35,352 nt of DNA, from contig PBLG01000045.1 in assembly GCA_002722315.1 (NCBI GenBank), positions 1 to 35,352 on the forward strand, written 5' to 3'. A program made the translations under genes and the position numbers. The stretch comes from Lysobacterales bacterium (GTDB lineage Bacteria > Pseudomonadota > Gammaproteobacteria > Xanthomonadales > Wenzhouxiangellaceae). This document shows, one piece after another, positions 9,616 to 16,966 of this stretch (position 1 is the stretch's first letter; each line of letters starts with the position of its first letter). Under the pieces are notes generated by a model. That model saw nothing but the letters and a program-made list of their open reading frames with translations. It was not told where the DNA came from and did not search any database.

Positions 9616-10659
9616 TTATTCCGGTACCGGAAGCAGCAGGCGAAAGACCGTATCGCCCGGCTCGCTTTCGAACTCGATGCGCCCGCCGTGGCGATCGACG
9701 ATTTCCTGGGCGATCGCAAGCCCAAGGCCGCTGCCCTCGTCCCGGCCGGTGACCAGCGGGAAGAACAGCGACTCGGCCAGTTCGGGCGGCACGCCGCGGC
9801 CGTTGTCGGCGATCTCCACGGCAACGGCAAGCCGGTGGAGGTTGCCGTCCCATGTCACGCGCCGGGCGGACCGTGTACGCAGAACGACCCGATCGGCGCC
9901 CGACTGCAACGCATTGCGCCCCAGGTTCAACAGCGCCTGGAACAGCTGGTTGGCGTCCAGCTCGAGCTCCGGAAGACTGGGATCGTAATCGCGCTCCACG
10001 CTCACACCCTCGCCCGCTTCTCCGCTAAGCAGTGCGTGCAAGCGATCCACCGGCTGGTGAACGTTCTCATGGACCATCCGGGCAGGACCGGCGGGCGCCA
10101 GCATCTCGTCGACCAGCGCGTGCAGGCGGTCGGCCTCGACGCAGATGATGTCGGTGAGCTCGCGCCGGCCGGGATCGGGCTCGTCGCGCCCAAGAAGCTG
10201 CGCCGCCCCGCGCAGACCGGCCAGCGGGTTGCGTATCTCGTGTGCCAGCTGGCGCACCACGCGCCTGGAAAGCGCCTGCCGGTCGTGCCGCAGGCGATCT
10301 TCCTGGGCCCGCCTGCGCAGCCCGGCGTCGTGCAGTTCCAGAAGGGTCAGGTCGCCCGGCAGCGCGGTGACCTGCACGTCCAGCCACTGCACCCGGCCGG
10401 CGTCCTGCCACTCGATATCCTGGGCCGAGAGCGCACGCTGCTCGCGGGAGGCCCGCGCCACGAGTTCGCCAAGCCCGCTGGCCCGCAGTTCACGGCTCAA
10501 CGCAACGCCAGCATGGCTGGCCGTGACACCCAGGAGGTCCTCGGCCGCGGGGTTCAGAAAACGCACGCGATCCTCGGCGTCCAGCAGCAGGATCGCGGTC
10601 TGCAGGTGCTCGACCCAGTCGGGCTGCGGGAAACGGGATTCGGATGGCGGCTCTGACAT
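9616..10659 (-). CDS. glnL: NtrB, nitrogen regulation sensor histidine kinase/phosphatase
   Basis: A cytoplasmic kinase of 347 residues from the ATG at 10659 (starting MSEPPSES), the length expected for NtrB. It has an N-terminal PAS domain (about 14-115), an H-box with His140 (RQLAHEIRNPLAGLRGAAQLL), an N-box around Asn249 (LNLGRNAL), DNGRG (285-289) and GSGLGLAI (309-316). It phosphorylates NtrC under nitrogen limitation; P-II bound to it switches it to a phosphatase. The frame is open up to 10941, but the extra N-terminus has no similarity to NtrB and runs against the divergent DUF3096 promoter region. No glnA gene is adjacent in this window. Confidence 0.93.
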   Translation of the reverse strand: MSEPPSESRFPQPDWVEHLQTAILLLDAEDRVRFLNPAAEDLLGVTASHAGVALSRELRASGLGELVARASREQRALSAQDIEWQDAGRVQWLDVQVTALPGDLTLLELHDAGLRRRAQEDRLRHDRQALSRRVVRQLAHEIRNPLAGLRGAAQLLGRDEPDPGRRELTDIICVEADRLHALVDEMLAPAGPARMVHENVHQPVDRLHALLSGEAGEGVSVERDYDPSLPELELDANQLFQALLNLGRNALQSGADRVVLRTRSARRVTWDGNLHRLAVAVEIADNGRGVPPELAESLFFPLVTGRDEGSGLGLAIAQEIVDRHGGRIEFESEPGDTVFRLLLPVPE

Positions 10660-10754
10660 GCGCGGATTGAATCGACCACGGGCCCGGGCCTCGATCATAC
10701 CGCCAGGCCAGGTTGAAACAACCCGAATCTCCGGTTTTCCATCAGCGACCCTGG

Positions 10755-10768
10755 GTACGCCAGCGCAC
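10755..10768 (+). promoter_or_regulatory. GTRCG-N4-CGYAC palindrome, site 1 (DUF3096)
   Basis: GTACG-CCAG-CGCAC, 84 bp upstream of the DUF3096 ATG. A weak -10-like CAGACT begins 23 bp after the site (10792-10797). Confidence 0.65.
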
Positions 10769-10852
10769 GGACGAACGCCGAAGACCGCGGGCAGACTTGG
10801 CTCTGGCACCAGCAATGCCGCCTGGTGCGCCTCGCCAATGCAGGAGTAGTTC

Positions 10853-10990
10853 ATGACCTTGACTCTGACCCCCTTGATATCGTTGATTGCCGGGCTTCTC
10901 ATTCTGTTCGTGCCCAGCCTGCTCAGGCTGATAGTTGCCATCTACCTGATCGCCATCGGCGTGATAGGCCTGTTCGGACTCAGTTTCTGA
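10853..10990 (+). CDS. DUF3096 family small membrane protein
   Basis: A 45-residue protein starting MTLTLTPLISLIAG, preceded by a good CAGGAG box (10841-10846). Two hydrophobic segments (about 5-20 and 23-43) flank a central VPSLLRLIVAIYLIAIG, closely resembling the DUF3096 family of 40-50-residue inner-membrane proteins (LAPIVSLIAGILILLVPRLL type). The family has no known function but is often found among stress-induced genes. It lies divergent to ntrB, 105 bp before the ice-binding-like gene, and has a copy of the shared palindrome in front. Confidence 0.88.
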   Translation: MTLTLTPLISLIAGLLILFVPSLLRLIVAIYLIAIGVIGLFGLSF

Positions 10991-11009
10991 CTTCGCACGC
11001 CAATGCAAT

Positions 11010-11023
11010 GTGCGGTATCGCAC
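11010..11023 (+). promoter_or_regulatory. GTRCG-N4-CGYAC palindrome, site 2 (ice-binding-like gene)
   Basis: GTGCG-GTAT-CGCAC, perfect arms. A -10-like TAGTCT lies at 11046-11051, exactly 22 bp after the site, giving a predicted start about 37 bp before the gene's ATG (11095). Confidence 0.8.
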
Positions 11024-11094
11024 CGAAAAGCGAGGCGCTACGGACTAGTCTTGTTCGACATTTATCAGTCGAAACCAGGCAGAGGAGAAACAGC

Positions 11095-12546
11095 ATGAGA
11101 TCAACAGGATTGCGCGCCCCACCCGGGAACTCTTTCGTACCGACCGCTCCGGGTGCAACCGCGTCCCCGGGGCTGCCGAGCCTTATTCTCCGAGCCAGTG
11201 CCGGCGCTGCGATGTTGCTGCTCGCCGTCCCTGCACTCTCGCAGACCGCACCCGACCTTGGATCGACCGCCCCATTCGCCATCGTATCCGAGACCTTCAG
11301 CAATTCCACCGCCGGCACCGTTGTCGACGGCGACGTGTGTTTCACGACCGGACCTTCGGTGAATCCCACCATCAACGGAACGGTGCAGACGCCCTGCCCG
11401 GCCCAGGTCGGGCTGGACCAGAACGCGGCCCGCGGTGAGCTGGACGCGCAGTCATGTACCTCGATCGGGGCCGCGGTAGCGCTGGACACGATCAGCATCG
11501 GGGGCGACACGCCCGGCGTATTCCCGCCCGGCTGCTACTCGAGCACGGGAGCCATGAGCATCACCACAGGCGCGACGCTGACGCTCAGCGGTGACGGCGT
11601 ATTCATCTTCAGGCCGGGCGGCGCACTCGATCCGGGCGCCAATTCCAGCGTCGTGACCGCTGGCGGGGCGTGCTCGGACAACGTCTTCTGGGCGCCGGCA
11701 GGCGGCACGACGATCGGCGCGAATGCCGCCTTTGTCGGTACCGTGTTTCGTGGTACGGCAGCCGGTCTCAGCATTACGCTGGGCGATTCGGCTTCGCTTG
11801 AAGGAAGAGCCCTGGCGTTCGGCTCGACGGTCACAACGGCCAACAACGCCATCGCCGTTCCCGTGGCGTGCGAGGAAGCGGGCACCATCATCGTGGAAAA
11901 GCAGACCAATCCGCAAGGCAGCGCCCAGAGCTTCGACTTTACCGGCGACGCCGCCGGCAGCATCGGCGACGACCAGCAGATCGTGGTCGGCAACCTCACG
12001 CCGGGCAATTACAGCTCGACCGAATCGGTGCCGGCAGGCTGGGAATTGTCCGACATCGTCTGCAATGACGGCGACAGTACCGTCGACATCGGCTCGGCAA
12101 CCGCGAACTTCGTTCTCGACGCCGGCGAGACGGTGACCTGCGTGTTCATCAACACCTCGCTCACGGCCACTGAGGGAACGATCACGATACTCAAGCAGGC
12201 CAGTCCCTCCGCTACGGGTCGGTCTTTCGACTTTACCGGAGACCTGGGAGCCTTCAGCCTGATGCACGGAGAATTCGTCGTGGAAACGCGGGCGCCCGGT
12301 GTCTACGCGGTGGCCGAAACGGTACCGGCCGGCTGGCAGCTGGACAGCGCCGTATGCGACGACGGATCACCGGTTGGCGCCATCGACCTCGCGGCCGGCG
12401 AAAGCGTGAGCTGTACGTTCACCAATTCGCTTCAGGCTGCGCGCAGCATACCGACGCTTTCACTGGGTGGCACTGCATTGCTGCTGCTGATGATGTCCTT
12501 GATTGCTGGATTATTCCTGCAGCATTCGGGGTTTCCTCGAAGATAG
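11095..12546 (+). CDS. DUF3494 ice-binding-like secreted protein with two prealbumin-like domains and IPTL-CTERM tail
   Basis: The ATG at 11095 has an AGAGGAGAAA box and gives 483 residues. An export signal (hydrophobic stretch about 30-48) is followed by a DUF3494 domain (about 55-260): the start (FAIVSETFSNSTAGTVVDGDV), VFPPGCYSS, the GDGVFIFRPGG segment and NVFWAPAGGTTIGANAAFVGTV are typical of the beta-solenoid ice-binding/adhesin fold. Two tandem repeats (about 262-355 and 361-445) share I-x-(V/I)-x-K-Q, SFDFTGD, the Y-x-x-x-E-x-VPAGW motif and V-x-C-x-F-x-N-(T/S), a SpaA/prealbumin-like fold. The C-terminus has IPTLS plus a hydrophobic helix and a basic end, an IPTL-CTERM-type signal. 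It is probably a surface protein used for adhesion or ice/cold interaction; many DUF3494 proteins do not bind ice. It lies within the palindrome-linked cluster. Confidence 0.88.
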   Translation: MRSTGLRAPPGNSFVPTAPGATASPGLPSLILRASAGAAMLLLAVPALSQTAPDLGSTAPFAIVSETFSNSTAGTVVDGDVCFTTGPSVNPTINGTVQTPCPAQVGLDQNAARGELDAQSCTSIGAAVALDTISIGGDTPGVFPPGCYSSTGAMSITTGATLTLSGDGVFIFRPGGALDPGANSSVVTAGGACSDNVFWAPAGGTTIGANAAFVGTVFRGTAAGLSITLGDSASLEGRALAFGSTVTTANNAIAVPVACEEAGTIIVEKQTNPQGSAQSFDFTGDAAGSIGDDQQIVVGNLTPGNYSSTESVPAGWELSDIVCNDGDSTVDIGSATANFVLDAGETVTCVFINTSLTATEGTITILKQASPSATGRSFDFTGDLGAFSLMHGEFVVETRAPGVYAVAETVPAGWQLDSAVCDDGSPVGAIDLAAGESVSCTFTNSLQAARSIPTLSLGGTALLLLMMSLIAGLFLQHSGFPRR

Positions 12547-12567
12547 CAGGGGCAGAGCTGCAGGGCC

Positions 12568-12604
12568 AAAAAAAAACCCTGGCCGGTCGGCCAGGGTTTT
12601 TTTT
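12568..12604. terminator. Bidirectional terminator
   Basis: An 8-bp stem (12577-12584 with 12589-12596, loop GGTC) has A9 before it and T8 after it. It ends the convergent ice-binding-like and dodecin genes. Confidence 0.95.
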
Positions 12605-12618
12605 CGATCCCGCCTGTG

Positions 12619-12819
12619 TTATTCGATCACGAAACTTACGCGCATGATGACGCGGTAGCTCGTGATGTTGCCGCCCTCGATACTCAGTTTCTGCTCGGAG
12701 ATCCAGGCGCCCTTGACGTTCTTGACGGTCTTTTCAGCCCGCTTGATGGCGGACTCGATCGCATCCTGGAAACTGGTCGGCGAGTCGCTCGATATTTCGA
12801 TGATCTTGGCAATGGTCAT
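12619..12819 (-). CDS. Dodecin family flavin-binding protein
   Basis: A 66-residue protein of usual dodecin length. It has the family pattern MTIAKIIEISSDSPTSFQDAIESAIKRA, the motif ISEQKLSIEGGNITSYRVIM and a final strand. The Trp in VKGAWISEQ (residue 39) matches the Trp that sandwiches flavin in bacterial and archaeal dodecins, and the Gln in EQK is the flavin-contacting residue. Twelve subunits form a hollow sphere that stores FMN/riboflavin and protects against flavin photochemistry. The ATG has an AGGAATTCATA box. No clear copy of the shared palindrome was found upstream. Confidence 0.93.
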   Translation of the reverse strand: MTIAKIIEISSDSPTSFQDAIESAIKRAEKTVKNVKGAWISEQKLSIEGGNITSYRVIMRVSFVIE

Positions 12820-12983
12820 TATGAATTCCTGTGCGTTCTACCGTCGCAATGACGGCTGTATGGAACACCCGGAGATCGAACTGCAATCGCCGGGTGGGTG
12901 AATTATTCGCGAGTGTCGCGTCCGGGATCGAGTGCGCGTTTTGCCGCGTAACGTGCCGCCGCCAACTCGTCGTCAAGCCGCAA

Positions 12984-13610
12984 TCAATTTACTGCGACCG
13001 CCTGTACGATGTAGCGTTGGGGCGCACTGCCGATGAAATAGAACGGATAGCAGGTGACCAAGGTAACCGTATTCATGTCGCTGGCATCGAGCGGCCACAG
13101 CTCTTCTGGCTGGACGATGGTGATGCTGGTGACCTTGTAAGCGCGCTGGCCGGAAAGGCTTTCAAGCTCCAGGAGATCTCCGACAGCTGCATCCTTCAAC
13201 GCCCTGAAGTATTGATCGCGGTGAGCGGCGATGGCCATGTTGCCGCCGTCGTTGGGCAAAGCGGTTCCCGGAATCCATCCCGCGCCCCGGCTGAGATTGC
13301 GCTCGCTGATGTCGGAAAAGACCGGCACTTCGAGACCGAGCCCGGGCATGCGAAGCACCGCAACGGGCAGCGAATCGAGCTTTGCATCAAGCTCGCGGGG
13401 CGGCTCGGCTCGGTCGACATCCTGCGGCAGCACGACAAGTTCAGCTTCGGACGTACTCTCAGCCGCCGCCTGCGCCCGTGCAAACACTTCGATGCCCTCG
13501 CGACGCTCGTTTTCAAATCCGATGGTCGCACCGAAGTACACGGCAATCAGCAGCAGACCAACTCCCCAGCAGGCAAGTTCGAGGAAAAGTCTGCCGGGTC
13601 CGGCACTCAC
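12984..13610 (-). CDS. Sortase (class D-like) in a Gram-negative genome
   Basis: A membrane-anchored transpeptidase of 208 residues from GTG 13610. It has an N-terminal membrane helix (about 9-29), a linker, and a sortase barrel (about 85-208) with His130 (IAAHRD), Cys187 (TLVTCYPF) and Arg199 (PQRYIV), the complete catalytic triad. The TLVTCYPFYFIGSAPQRYIV block resembles class D sortases, which cut at LPxTA. A protein ending in LPATAG plus a membrane helix and RRR tail is encoded at 25292-25966 and is the probable substrate. The frame is open to 13862, but that extension has no features and spans the promoter palindrome at 13737-13750, supporting the short GTG start. In Gram-negatives the acceptor of the cleaved protein is unknown. 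Confidence 0.9.
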   Translation of the reverse strand: MSAGPGRLFLELACWGVGLLLIAVYFGATIGFENERREGIEVFARAQAAAESTSEAELVVLPQDVDRAEPPRELDAKLDSLPVAVLRMPGLGLEVPVFSDISERNLSRGAGWIPGTALPNDGGNMAIAAHRDQYFRALKDAAVGDLLELESLSGQRAYKVTSITIVQPEELWPLDASDMNTVTLVTCYPFYFIGSAPQRYIVQAVAVN

Positions 13611-13736
13611 AACGCCCGCCGTTTTCCAGGGCGCCTGGATTCGGCGCGGGACTGTGTTCGGCGAATGACCATCTTCAGCGGTTCCCGGGGATGAGAATAT
13701 AGAGCCCCATGGTCGCCGCGATCCCCGCGTCTGTCT

Positions 13737-13750
13737 GTACGCGAGCGCAC
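13737..13750 (-). promoter_or_regulatory. GTRCG-N4-CGYAC palindrome, site 3 (sortase)
   Basis: GTACG-CGAG-CGCAC, about 127 bp upstream of the sortase GTG. A weak -10-like GACCAT (minus strand, 13709-13714) lies 22 bp away; a better TATATT (13696-13701) lies 13 bp further. Confidence 0.7.
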
Positions 13751-13816
13751 GCAAAGCCGGGTTGCCGACAACCCGCCGGCGGCGGTCAGGTGCCAATGCC
13801 GTGAACTCTGGAAAGC

Positions 13817-13842
13817 AAAAAACCGCCGCCCGGGGGCGGCGG
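13817..13842 (-). terminator. Rho-independent terminator of the small disordered protein gene
   Basis: An 8-bp CCGCCGCC/GGCGGCGG stem (13823-13830 with 13835-13842) is followed on the minus strand by T6 (A6 at 13817-13822). Confidence 0.9.
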
Positions 13843-13876
13843 TCATGCGACGAATCAATCAATCGCGCCGGCCTGC

Positions 13877-14122
13877 TCAGCAGGCCTTGCCATCCTTCTT
13901 CGGGGAGTCGGTCTTGTGCGATTCGCTCTTGCCGTTGTCGGCCGCGGGTGCGCTCTTGCCCTTGTCCGCCGGCGCTGCAGCCTTTGACTTCTCGGCGTCA
14001 TGCTGCTGGCTGAACTTTCCCTGCTGCTGCGGCTGGGAAGGCTTGTCCTGGCCAGCGGTCACGCCCGCCTGTACCGGCTGCGGCTTGCGTTCCGACGACT
14101 TTTCGTTGATTGCGTTGTTCAT
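13877..14122 (-). CDS. Small hydrophilic, disordered protein
   Basis: An 81-residue protein with no hydrophobic segment. It is rich in Lys, Gln, Ala, Ser and Asp, low in aromatic residues (one Phe), and ends in KDGKAC. The composition (Q-rich stretch PSQPQQQGKFSQQ, then Ala/Lys/Asp/Ser) resembles hydrophilin- or LEA-like stress proteins, but I recognise no family. The ATG has an AAGGAAAATCC box, a strong terminator follows, and a degenerate copy of the shared palindrome with a good -10 lies upstream. It is therefore very likely a real, separately transcribed gene. A desiccation or osmotic role is only suggested by composition and neighbours. Confidence 0.75.
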   Translation of the reverse strand: MNNAINEKSSERKPQPVQAGVTAGQDKPSQPQQQGKFSQQHDAEKSKAAAPADKGKSAPAADNGKSESHKTDSPKKDGKAC

Positions 14123-14222
14123 GGATTTTCCTTATTGACGGTCCAGGTCGACTCAGACCGCGATTAGCGCAGTCCCTACGACGACCCGAGATGTACGATA
14201 TCCAATGCGTGGGTTCGTGTCG

Positions 14223-14236
14223 GTGCGCTGGCACGC
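14223..14236 (-). promoter_or_regulatory. Degenerate palindrome, site 4 (small disordered protein)
   Basis: GTGCG-CTGG-CACGC: one perfect and one degenerate arm. A -10-like TATCGT (minus strand, 14195-14200) lies exactly 22 bp away, and the gene starts about 66 bp past the predicted transcription start. Confidence 0.55.
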
Positions 14237-14280
14237 TTTCGCGCCTCCTTCCAATCGAAACGTCAGTGGTTCGATCGGCC

Positions 14281-14313
14281 AAAAAAAACGGCACCTCGCT
14301 TGTGGAGGTGCCG
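14281..14313 (-). terminator. Rho-independent terminator of the SYLF lipoprotein gene
   Basis: A 9-bp stem (14289-14297 with 14305-14313) is followed on the minus strand by T8 (A8 at 14281-14288), about 40 bp after the stop. Confidence 0.93.
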
Positions 14314-14355
14314 TGATTGAATCTACGAGTTTTGCGCGAACGGGATTACCCGGCG

Positions 14356-14928
14356 TCAGAACGCCTGGTAGGAGAACTTCTGCCCACCGATGGCGGCCTC
14401 CAGCATAAGACCCTCTTCGTCCATGGTGAAGACGGCGACGCCGTCCTGGAATTTCGCGTTCGTGCCTTCACCGGACTTCAATGCCACGGCGGTGGCCTGG
14501 GAACTGAATTCATAGTTGCCCTTGCGGAACTTGTCCAGGGCACTGGCGCTCTCGAACACCAGGATCTCGGTGTAGGCCTGTGCGCCCAGCTGCAAGCCGA
14601 TCGTGGCCTGGCTCAGATCCGTGTAGCCGATCTGCGTTCCGTTCTTGTAGACGATGCCTCGACCATAAGCACCACCGACGACTGCGCCGCCCTTGCCGAC
14701 GCTGGGGAATACCGCGAAGCCGGGGGCGGCGGCAATGATCTTGTTGAAGCTGCTGTGCGAAGACCTTGCAAGACTGAGTGCAGTGGTCGCGTCCTTTCGC
14801 AGGTCGCTTCTGTCGTCTACGCTAGTCGGTGCTGTAGTACAGGCGGCCAGGAAGGCCAGGCCAACGGCTGACACGAGAAACCGGGAAATGAATGTAGCTC
14901 GGTCGATCTTTCTGCTTTGGGTAAACAT
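14356..14928 (-). CDS. SYLF (YSC84-type) domain lipoprotein
   Basis: A 190-residue protein. The signal ends in LAFLAAC, giving a predicted lipidated Cys30. The mature part is a SYLF domain: PGFAVFPSVGKGGAVVGGAYGRGIVYKNGTQIGYTDLSQATIGLQLGAQAYTEILVFES is the hallmark block (G-x-G-G-A-V-V-G-G-A-x-G-x-G, then the ALGxQ-like GLQLGAQ). SYLF domains bind phosphoinositides in eukaryotes; bacterial members are periplasmic lipoproteins of unknown role, often induced by stress. The ATG has an AGGACACAGAAA box. A palindrome copy and a TATCCT -10 lie upstream, and a strong terminator follows, so it is a single-gene unit. Confidence 0.92.
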   Translation of the reverse strand: MFTQSRKIDRATFISRFLVSAVGLAFLAACTTAPTSVDDRSDLRKDATTALSLARSSHSSFNKIIAAAPGFAVFPSVGKGGAVVGGAYGRGIVYKNGTQIGYTDLSQATIGLQLGAQAYTEILVFESASALDKFRKGNYEFSSQATAVALKSGEGTNAKFQDGVAVFTMDEEGLMLEAAIGGQKFSYQAF

Positions 14929-15000
14929 TTTCTGTGTCCTGTGACGGCGCTCGAAGCGAGCGCACGGTCATCAGGATATGCAATGGAGCGCTTGCCGTCT

Positions 15001-15014
15001 GTACGGTACAGAAC
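15001..15014 (-). promoter_or_regulatory. GTRCG-N4-CGYAC-like palindrome, site 5 (SYLF lipoprotein)
   Basis: GTACG-GTAC-AGAAC. A -10-like TATCCT (minus strand, 14973-14978) lies exactly 22 bp away, and the SYLF gene starts about 38 bp past the predicted start. An overlapping 15-bp palindrome TCTGTACGGTACAGA (14998-15012) is also present. Confidence 0.7.
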
Positions 15015-15150
15015 TTACGGGAAGGTGCCGTCGCACCCGTGCGGAGCTTTTCAGAGGTTCCCTGAAAAACTCCACGCAGCACTGTTCGAATGTTCGCAGG
15101 GAAACACCCGGACAATGCCGCGCGGATTATCTTTCGCTCGGACCTGTGCG

Positions 15151-15333
15151 CTACCCGATTCGCAGTCCGGTATCGAGAACTCCGAATGCAGACAGCAGCC
15201 AGAGAATGACGACGATGATGACGACTACATTCAGGATCTTCTTGATTGTCGCCTGCATCGGAATGTAGCTGTTGATGAGCCATAGCAGCACGCCAACGAC
15301 GACCAGTGTAATGATCAGATTGATAAGGGACAT
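15151..15333 (-). CDS. Thivi_2564 family small membrane protein
   Basis: A 60-residue protein with two membrane helices (about 3-24 and 32-52) around the conserved INSYIPMQATIKKILNVVV turn, then LWLLSAFGVLD. This closely matches the Thivi_2564 family of about 60-residue membrane proteins found in many proteobacteria. The family function is unknown. The ATG has an AGGAAG box. It is separately transcribed: a palindrome copy and a TATATT -10 lie just upstream, predicting a leader of under 30 bases. Confidence 0.9.
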   Translation of the reverse strand: MSLINLIITLVVVGVLLWLINSYIPMQATIKKILNVVVIIVVILWLLSAFGVLDTGLRIG

Positions 15334-15394
15334 TTCGGGGCTTCCTCGGACGTGTGGGAGACGCTCAATATAGGGCTCCGGGCATGCTTGGTCC

Positions 15395-15408
15395 GTTCTC
15401 TACCGCAC
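15395..15408 (-). promoter_or_regulatory. GTRCG-N4-CGYAC-like palindrome, site 6 (Thivi_2564)
   Basis: On the plus strand GTTCT-CTAC-CGCAC; on the minus strand GTGCG-GTAG-AGAAC. A strong -10, TATATT (minus strand, 15367-15372), lies exactly 22 bp away. Confidence 0.7.
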
Positions 15409-15428
15409 ATACGGCATAAACGGCATTT

Positions 15429-16370
15429 TCAACCAGGGTGCCGCGCACAAGCCGAGGCCAGTCGCAATGCGAGGTTGCCATGGGCTTCGACCATTGGATG
15501 GTCGAACGGCATCGGTTCGGCCTCGATGACCTGTTGGCCCCGGCATGAACGATCCAGTTCCAGCAGCACCTGGGCCAGGTTCAGGCGTACCGGCCAGCTG
15601 CCGGGGTCGAGCTCGAGCGCGTGTTCGAAATCGGTCGCGGCGGATTCGATGGATCCAAGCTCATACTGCGCGTTACCTGCGCCCATCCAGGCCAGCGGCT
15701 CGCCCGGCCACTGCTCGGACACGGCGCGCCAGGCGCGCAGACGCGGCTCGGCCGGGGCGTGATCATCGAAGTCGGCCAGCGCGCGCAGCACCGCCGGGAG
15801 ATGCGGATCCAGCGGCAGCTCGCCGGGCTGCAGCACCACGATCGCCCACCGCGAAGCCCAGTCCCACTGACGCATCCAGCGCCCGGCCGGGGTCGCCTGC
15901 AGGCGCTCGGCACCCGACCGCATCAGGATTTCGGCGCGTTCGCGGTCGTACCCGACGACCACCGCGTAGTGCCATGCGGGCAAGCTGCGGACGCGGAGAT
16001 TCTGAAGAATAAGGACCGGGCGGCCGCCCTCGACTTCGGCCAGCACCGAAGTGAATTCACCCGGCAGCCGGAACGGGATGCGTTCGAAGCTCCTGGTCGC
16101 GGCCATCAGCTCGACCTGCAGGCTGCCCTCCAGCTCGGGAATATAGATTCGTTCGGTGACCTCGTCATAGCTCGGTGCAGCGCCCGAGGCTTCGAGCACG
16201 GTGATCAGCGCCGCCGGCCCACAGTGATGCTCCAGCTGGGGATAGAAAGGCGTTTCGCTCAGCTCGACACGCGGGGCCCAGGTCTCCGGGATTCTGGTGT
16301 CGAAGCCGGCGCAGCCGGTAAGAACCAGGAAAAGCGCGGCCACGACGGCCGCGCCATTGTTGCGGTTCAT
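15429..16370 (-). CDS. PA2778-like C39 family cysteine peptidase lipoprotein with TPR tail
   Basis: A 313-residue protein from ATG 16370. The lipobox ends in LVLTGC (Cys20). A papain-like C39 domain follows: catalytic Cys50 in the QLEHHCGPAAL motif, His134 in PAWHYAVVVGYD, and a following Asp142. The C-terminal third (about 215-290) has TPR-like helices (GNAQYELGSIESAATDFEHALELDPG). The arrangement matches the PA2778 family of Pseudomonas, whose members sit next to a PA2779-type gene, as here (16-bp gap). C39 peptidases usually cleave Gly-Gly leader peptides; a lipid-anchored, TPR-bearing version implies a periplasmic substrate, not identified. A longer in-frame start at 16424 would overlap the preceding gene. 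Confidence 0.9.
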   Translation of the reverse strand: MNRNNGAAVVAALFLVLTGCAGFDTRIPETWAPRVELSETPFYPQLEHHCGPAALITVLEASGAAPSYDEVTERIYIPELEGSLQVELMAATRSFERIPFRLPGEFTSVLAEVEGGRPVLILQNLRVRSLPAWHYAVVVGYDRERAEILMRSGAERLQATPAGRWMRQWDWASRWAIVVLQPGELPLDPHLPAVLRALADFDDHAPAEPRLRAWRAVSEQWPGEPLAWMGAGNAQYELGSIESAATDFEHALELDPGSWPVRLNLAQVLLELDRSCRGQQVIEAEPMPFDHPMVEAHGNLALRLASACARHPG

Positions 16371-16386
16371 TTCCAGTCTCGGGCCA

Positions 16387-16752
16387 TCACCGCCTGAAGA
16401 CGTTCGTGACGCCCACCAGTTCAAGGATGATGAGGACGAGAAAGACGACGCCGAGCACGACGATGATGCCGTCGCCGGCGGCCGGCATCTGGTCGATGCG
16501 TCCGGCGATCTGTTCCAGTTCGGCGGCGCTCATGTCGGCCACCCGCGCCATCGCCATTTCATGGCTCACCCCCAGCTCGGCCAGTTCGGCGGCAACGCCG
16601 TCGCGCAGGAGATAGGCCTCGACGCGTGTGGCAAGATTGCCGGCATCCAGCGCCAGCGCGTCGCCGGTCGAGACAAGCTGTCCCTGAGCCGGCATGACCA
16701 TGGCGATCATTGCCAGCGCGACCAAAACATTCGTAATCATGGATCTGATCAT
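16387..16752 (-). CDS. PA2779-like small membrane protein
   Basis: A 121-residue protein from ATG 16752 (box GGAGTATCCAA); an in-frame ATG at 16773 has no such box. A signal peptide (about 1-25, ending AQGQ) precedes an amphipathic helical middle part (LATRVEAYLLRDGVAAELAELGVSHEMAMARVADMSAAELEQIAGRIDQMPAAGDG), and a C-terminal membrane helix (GIIVVLGVVFLVLIILELVGVTNVFRR) follows. This is the layout of PA2779-family proteins. It is co-transcribed with the PA2778-like peptidase 16 bp downstream and could be its substrate or partner. A palindrome copy lies about 200 bp upstream. Confidence 0.88.
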   Translation of the reverse strand: MIRSMITNVLVALAMIAMVMPAQGQLVSTGDALALDAGNLATRVEAYLLRDGVAAELAELGVSHEMAMARVADMSAAELEQIAGRIDQMPAAGDGIIVVLGVVFLVLIILELVGVTNVFRR

Positions 16753-16952
16753 TTGGATACTCCCGTTCCACATACAGGATGTGGCAAAAACAGTAAAAAA
16801 GGCCGGTACATCGGCACGACGCCAGCCAGCGATTTCATTCGACTTCCCGGGCCCGGCAGACTATGCAGACAGGATTTCAGGGGGCGAACGTTCAATTCGA
16901 AGGAATGTTGCTCTTCTGGCCGGGAGCATGGGCCGGCGCGAATGCCCTGTCG

Positions 16953-16966
16953 GTGCGTCAGCGTAC
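16953..16966 (-). promoter_or_regulatory. GTRCG-N4-CGYAC palindrome, site 7 (PA2779-PA2778 operon)
   Basis: GTGCG-TCAG-CGTAC, overlapping the 3' end of the upstream membrane-protein gene. A -10-like CATGCT (minus strand, 16925-16930) lies exactly 22 bp away; the predicted leader is about 165 bases. Confidence 0.65.

Noticed and set aside
12820..12983. Shared palindrome in front of dodecin
   Set aside because: Only half-sites with wrong spacing (for example GTTCT and CGCAA) were found, so dodecin is not included in the proposed regulon.
13611..13862. Longer sortase start
   Set aside because: The extension covers the promoter palindrome and -10 boxes and adds no membrane or signal feature.
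16785..16830. Hairpin plus T run before PA2779 as terminator of the membrane-protein gene
   Set aside because: The stem is only about four base pairs.
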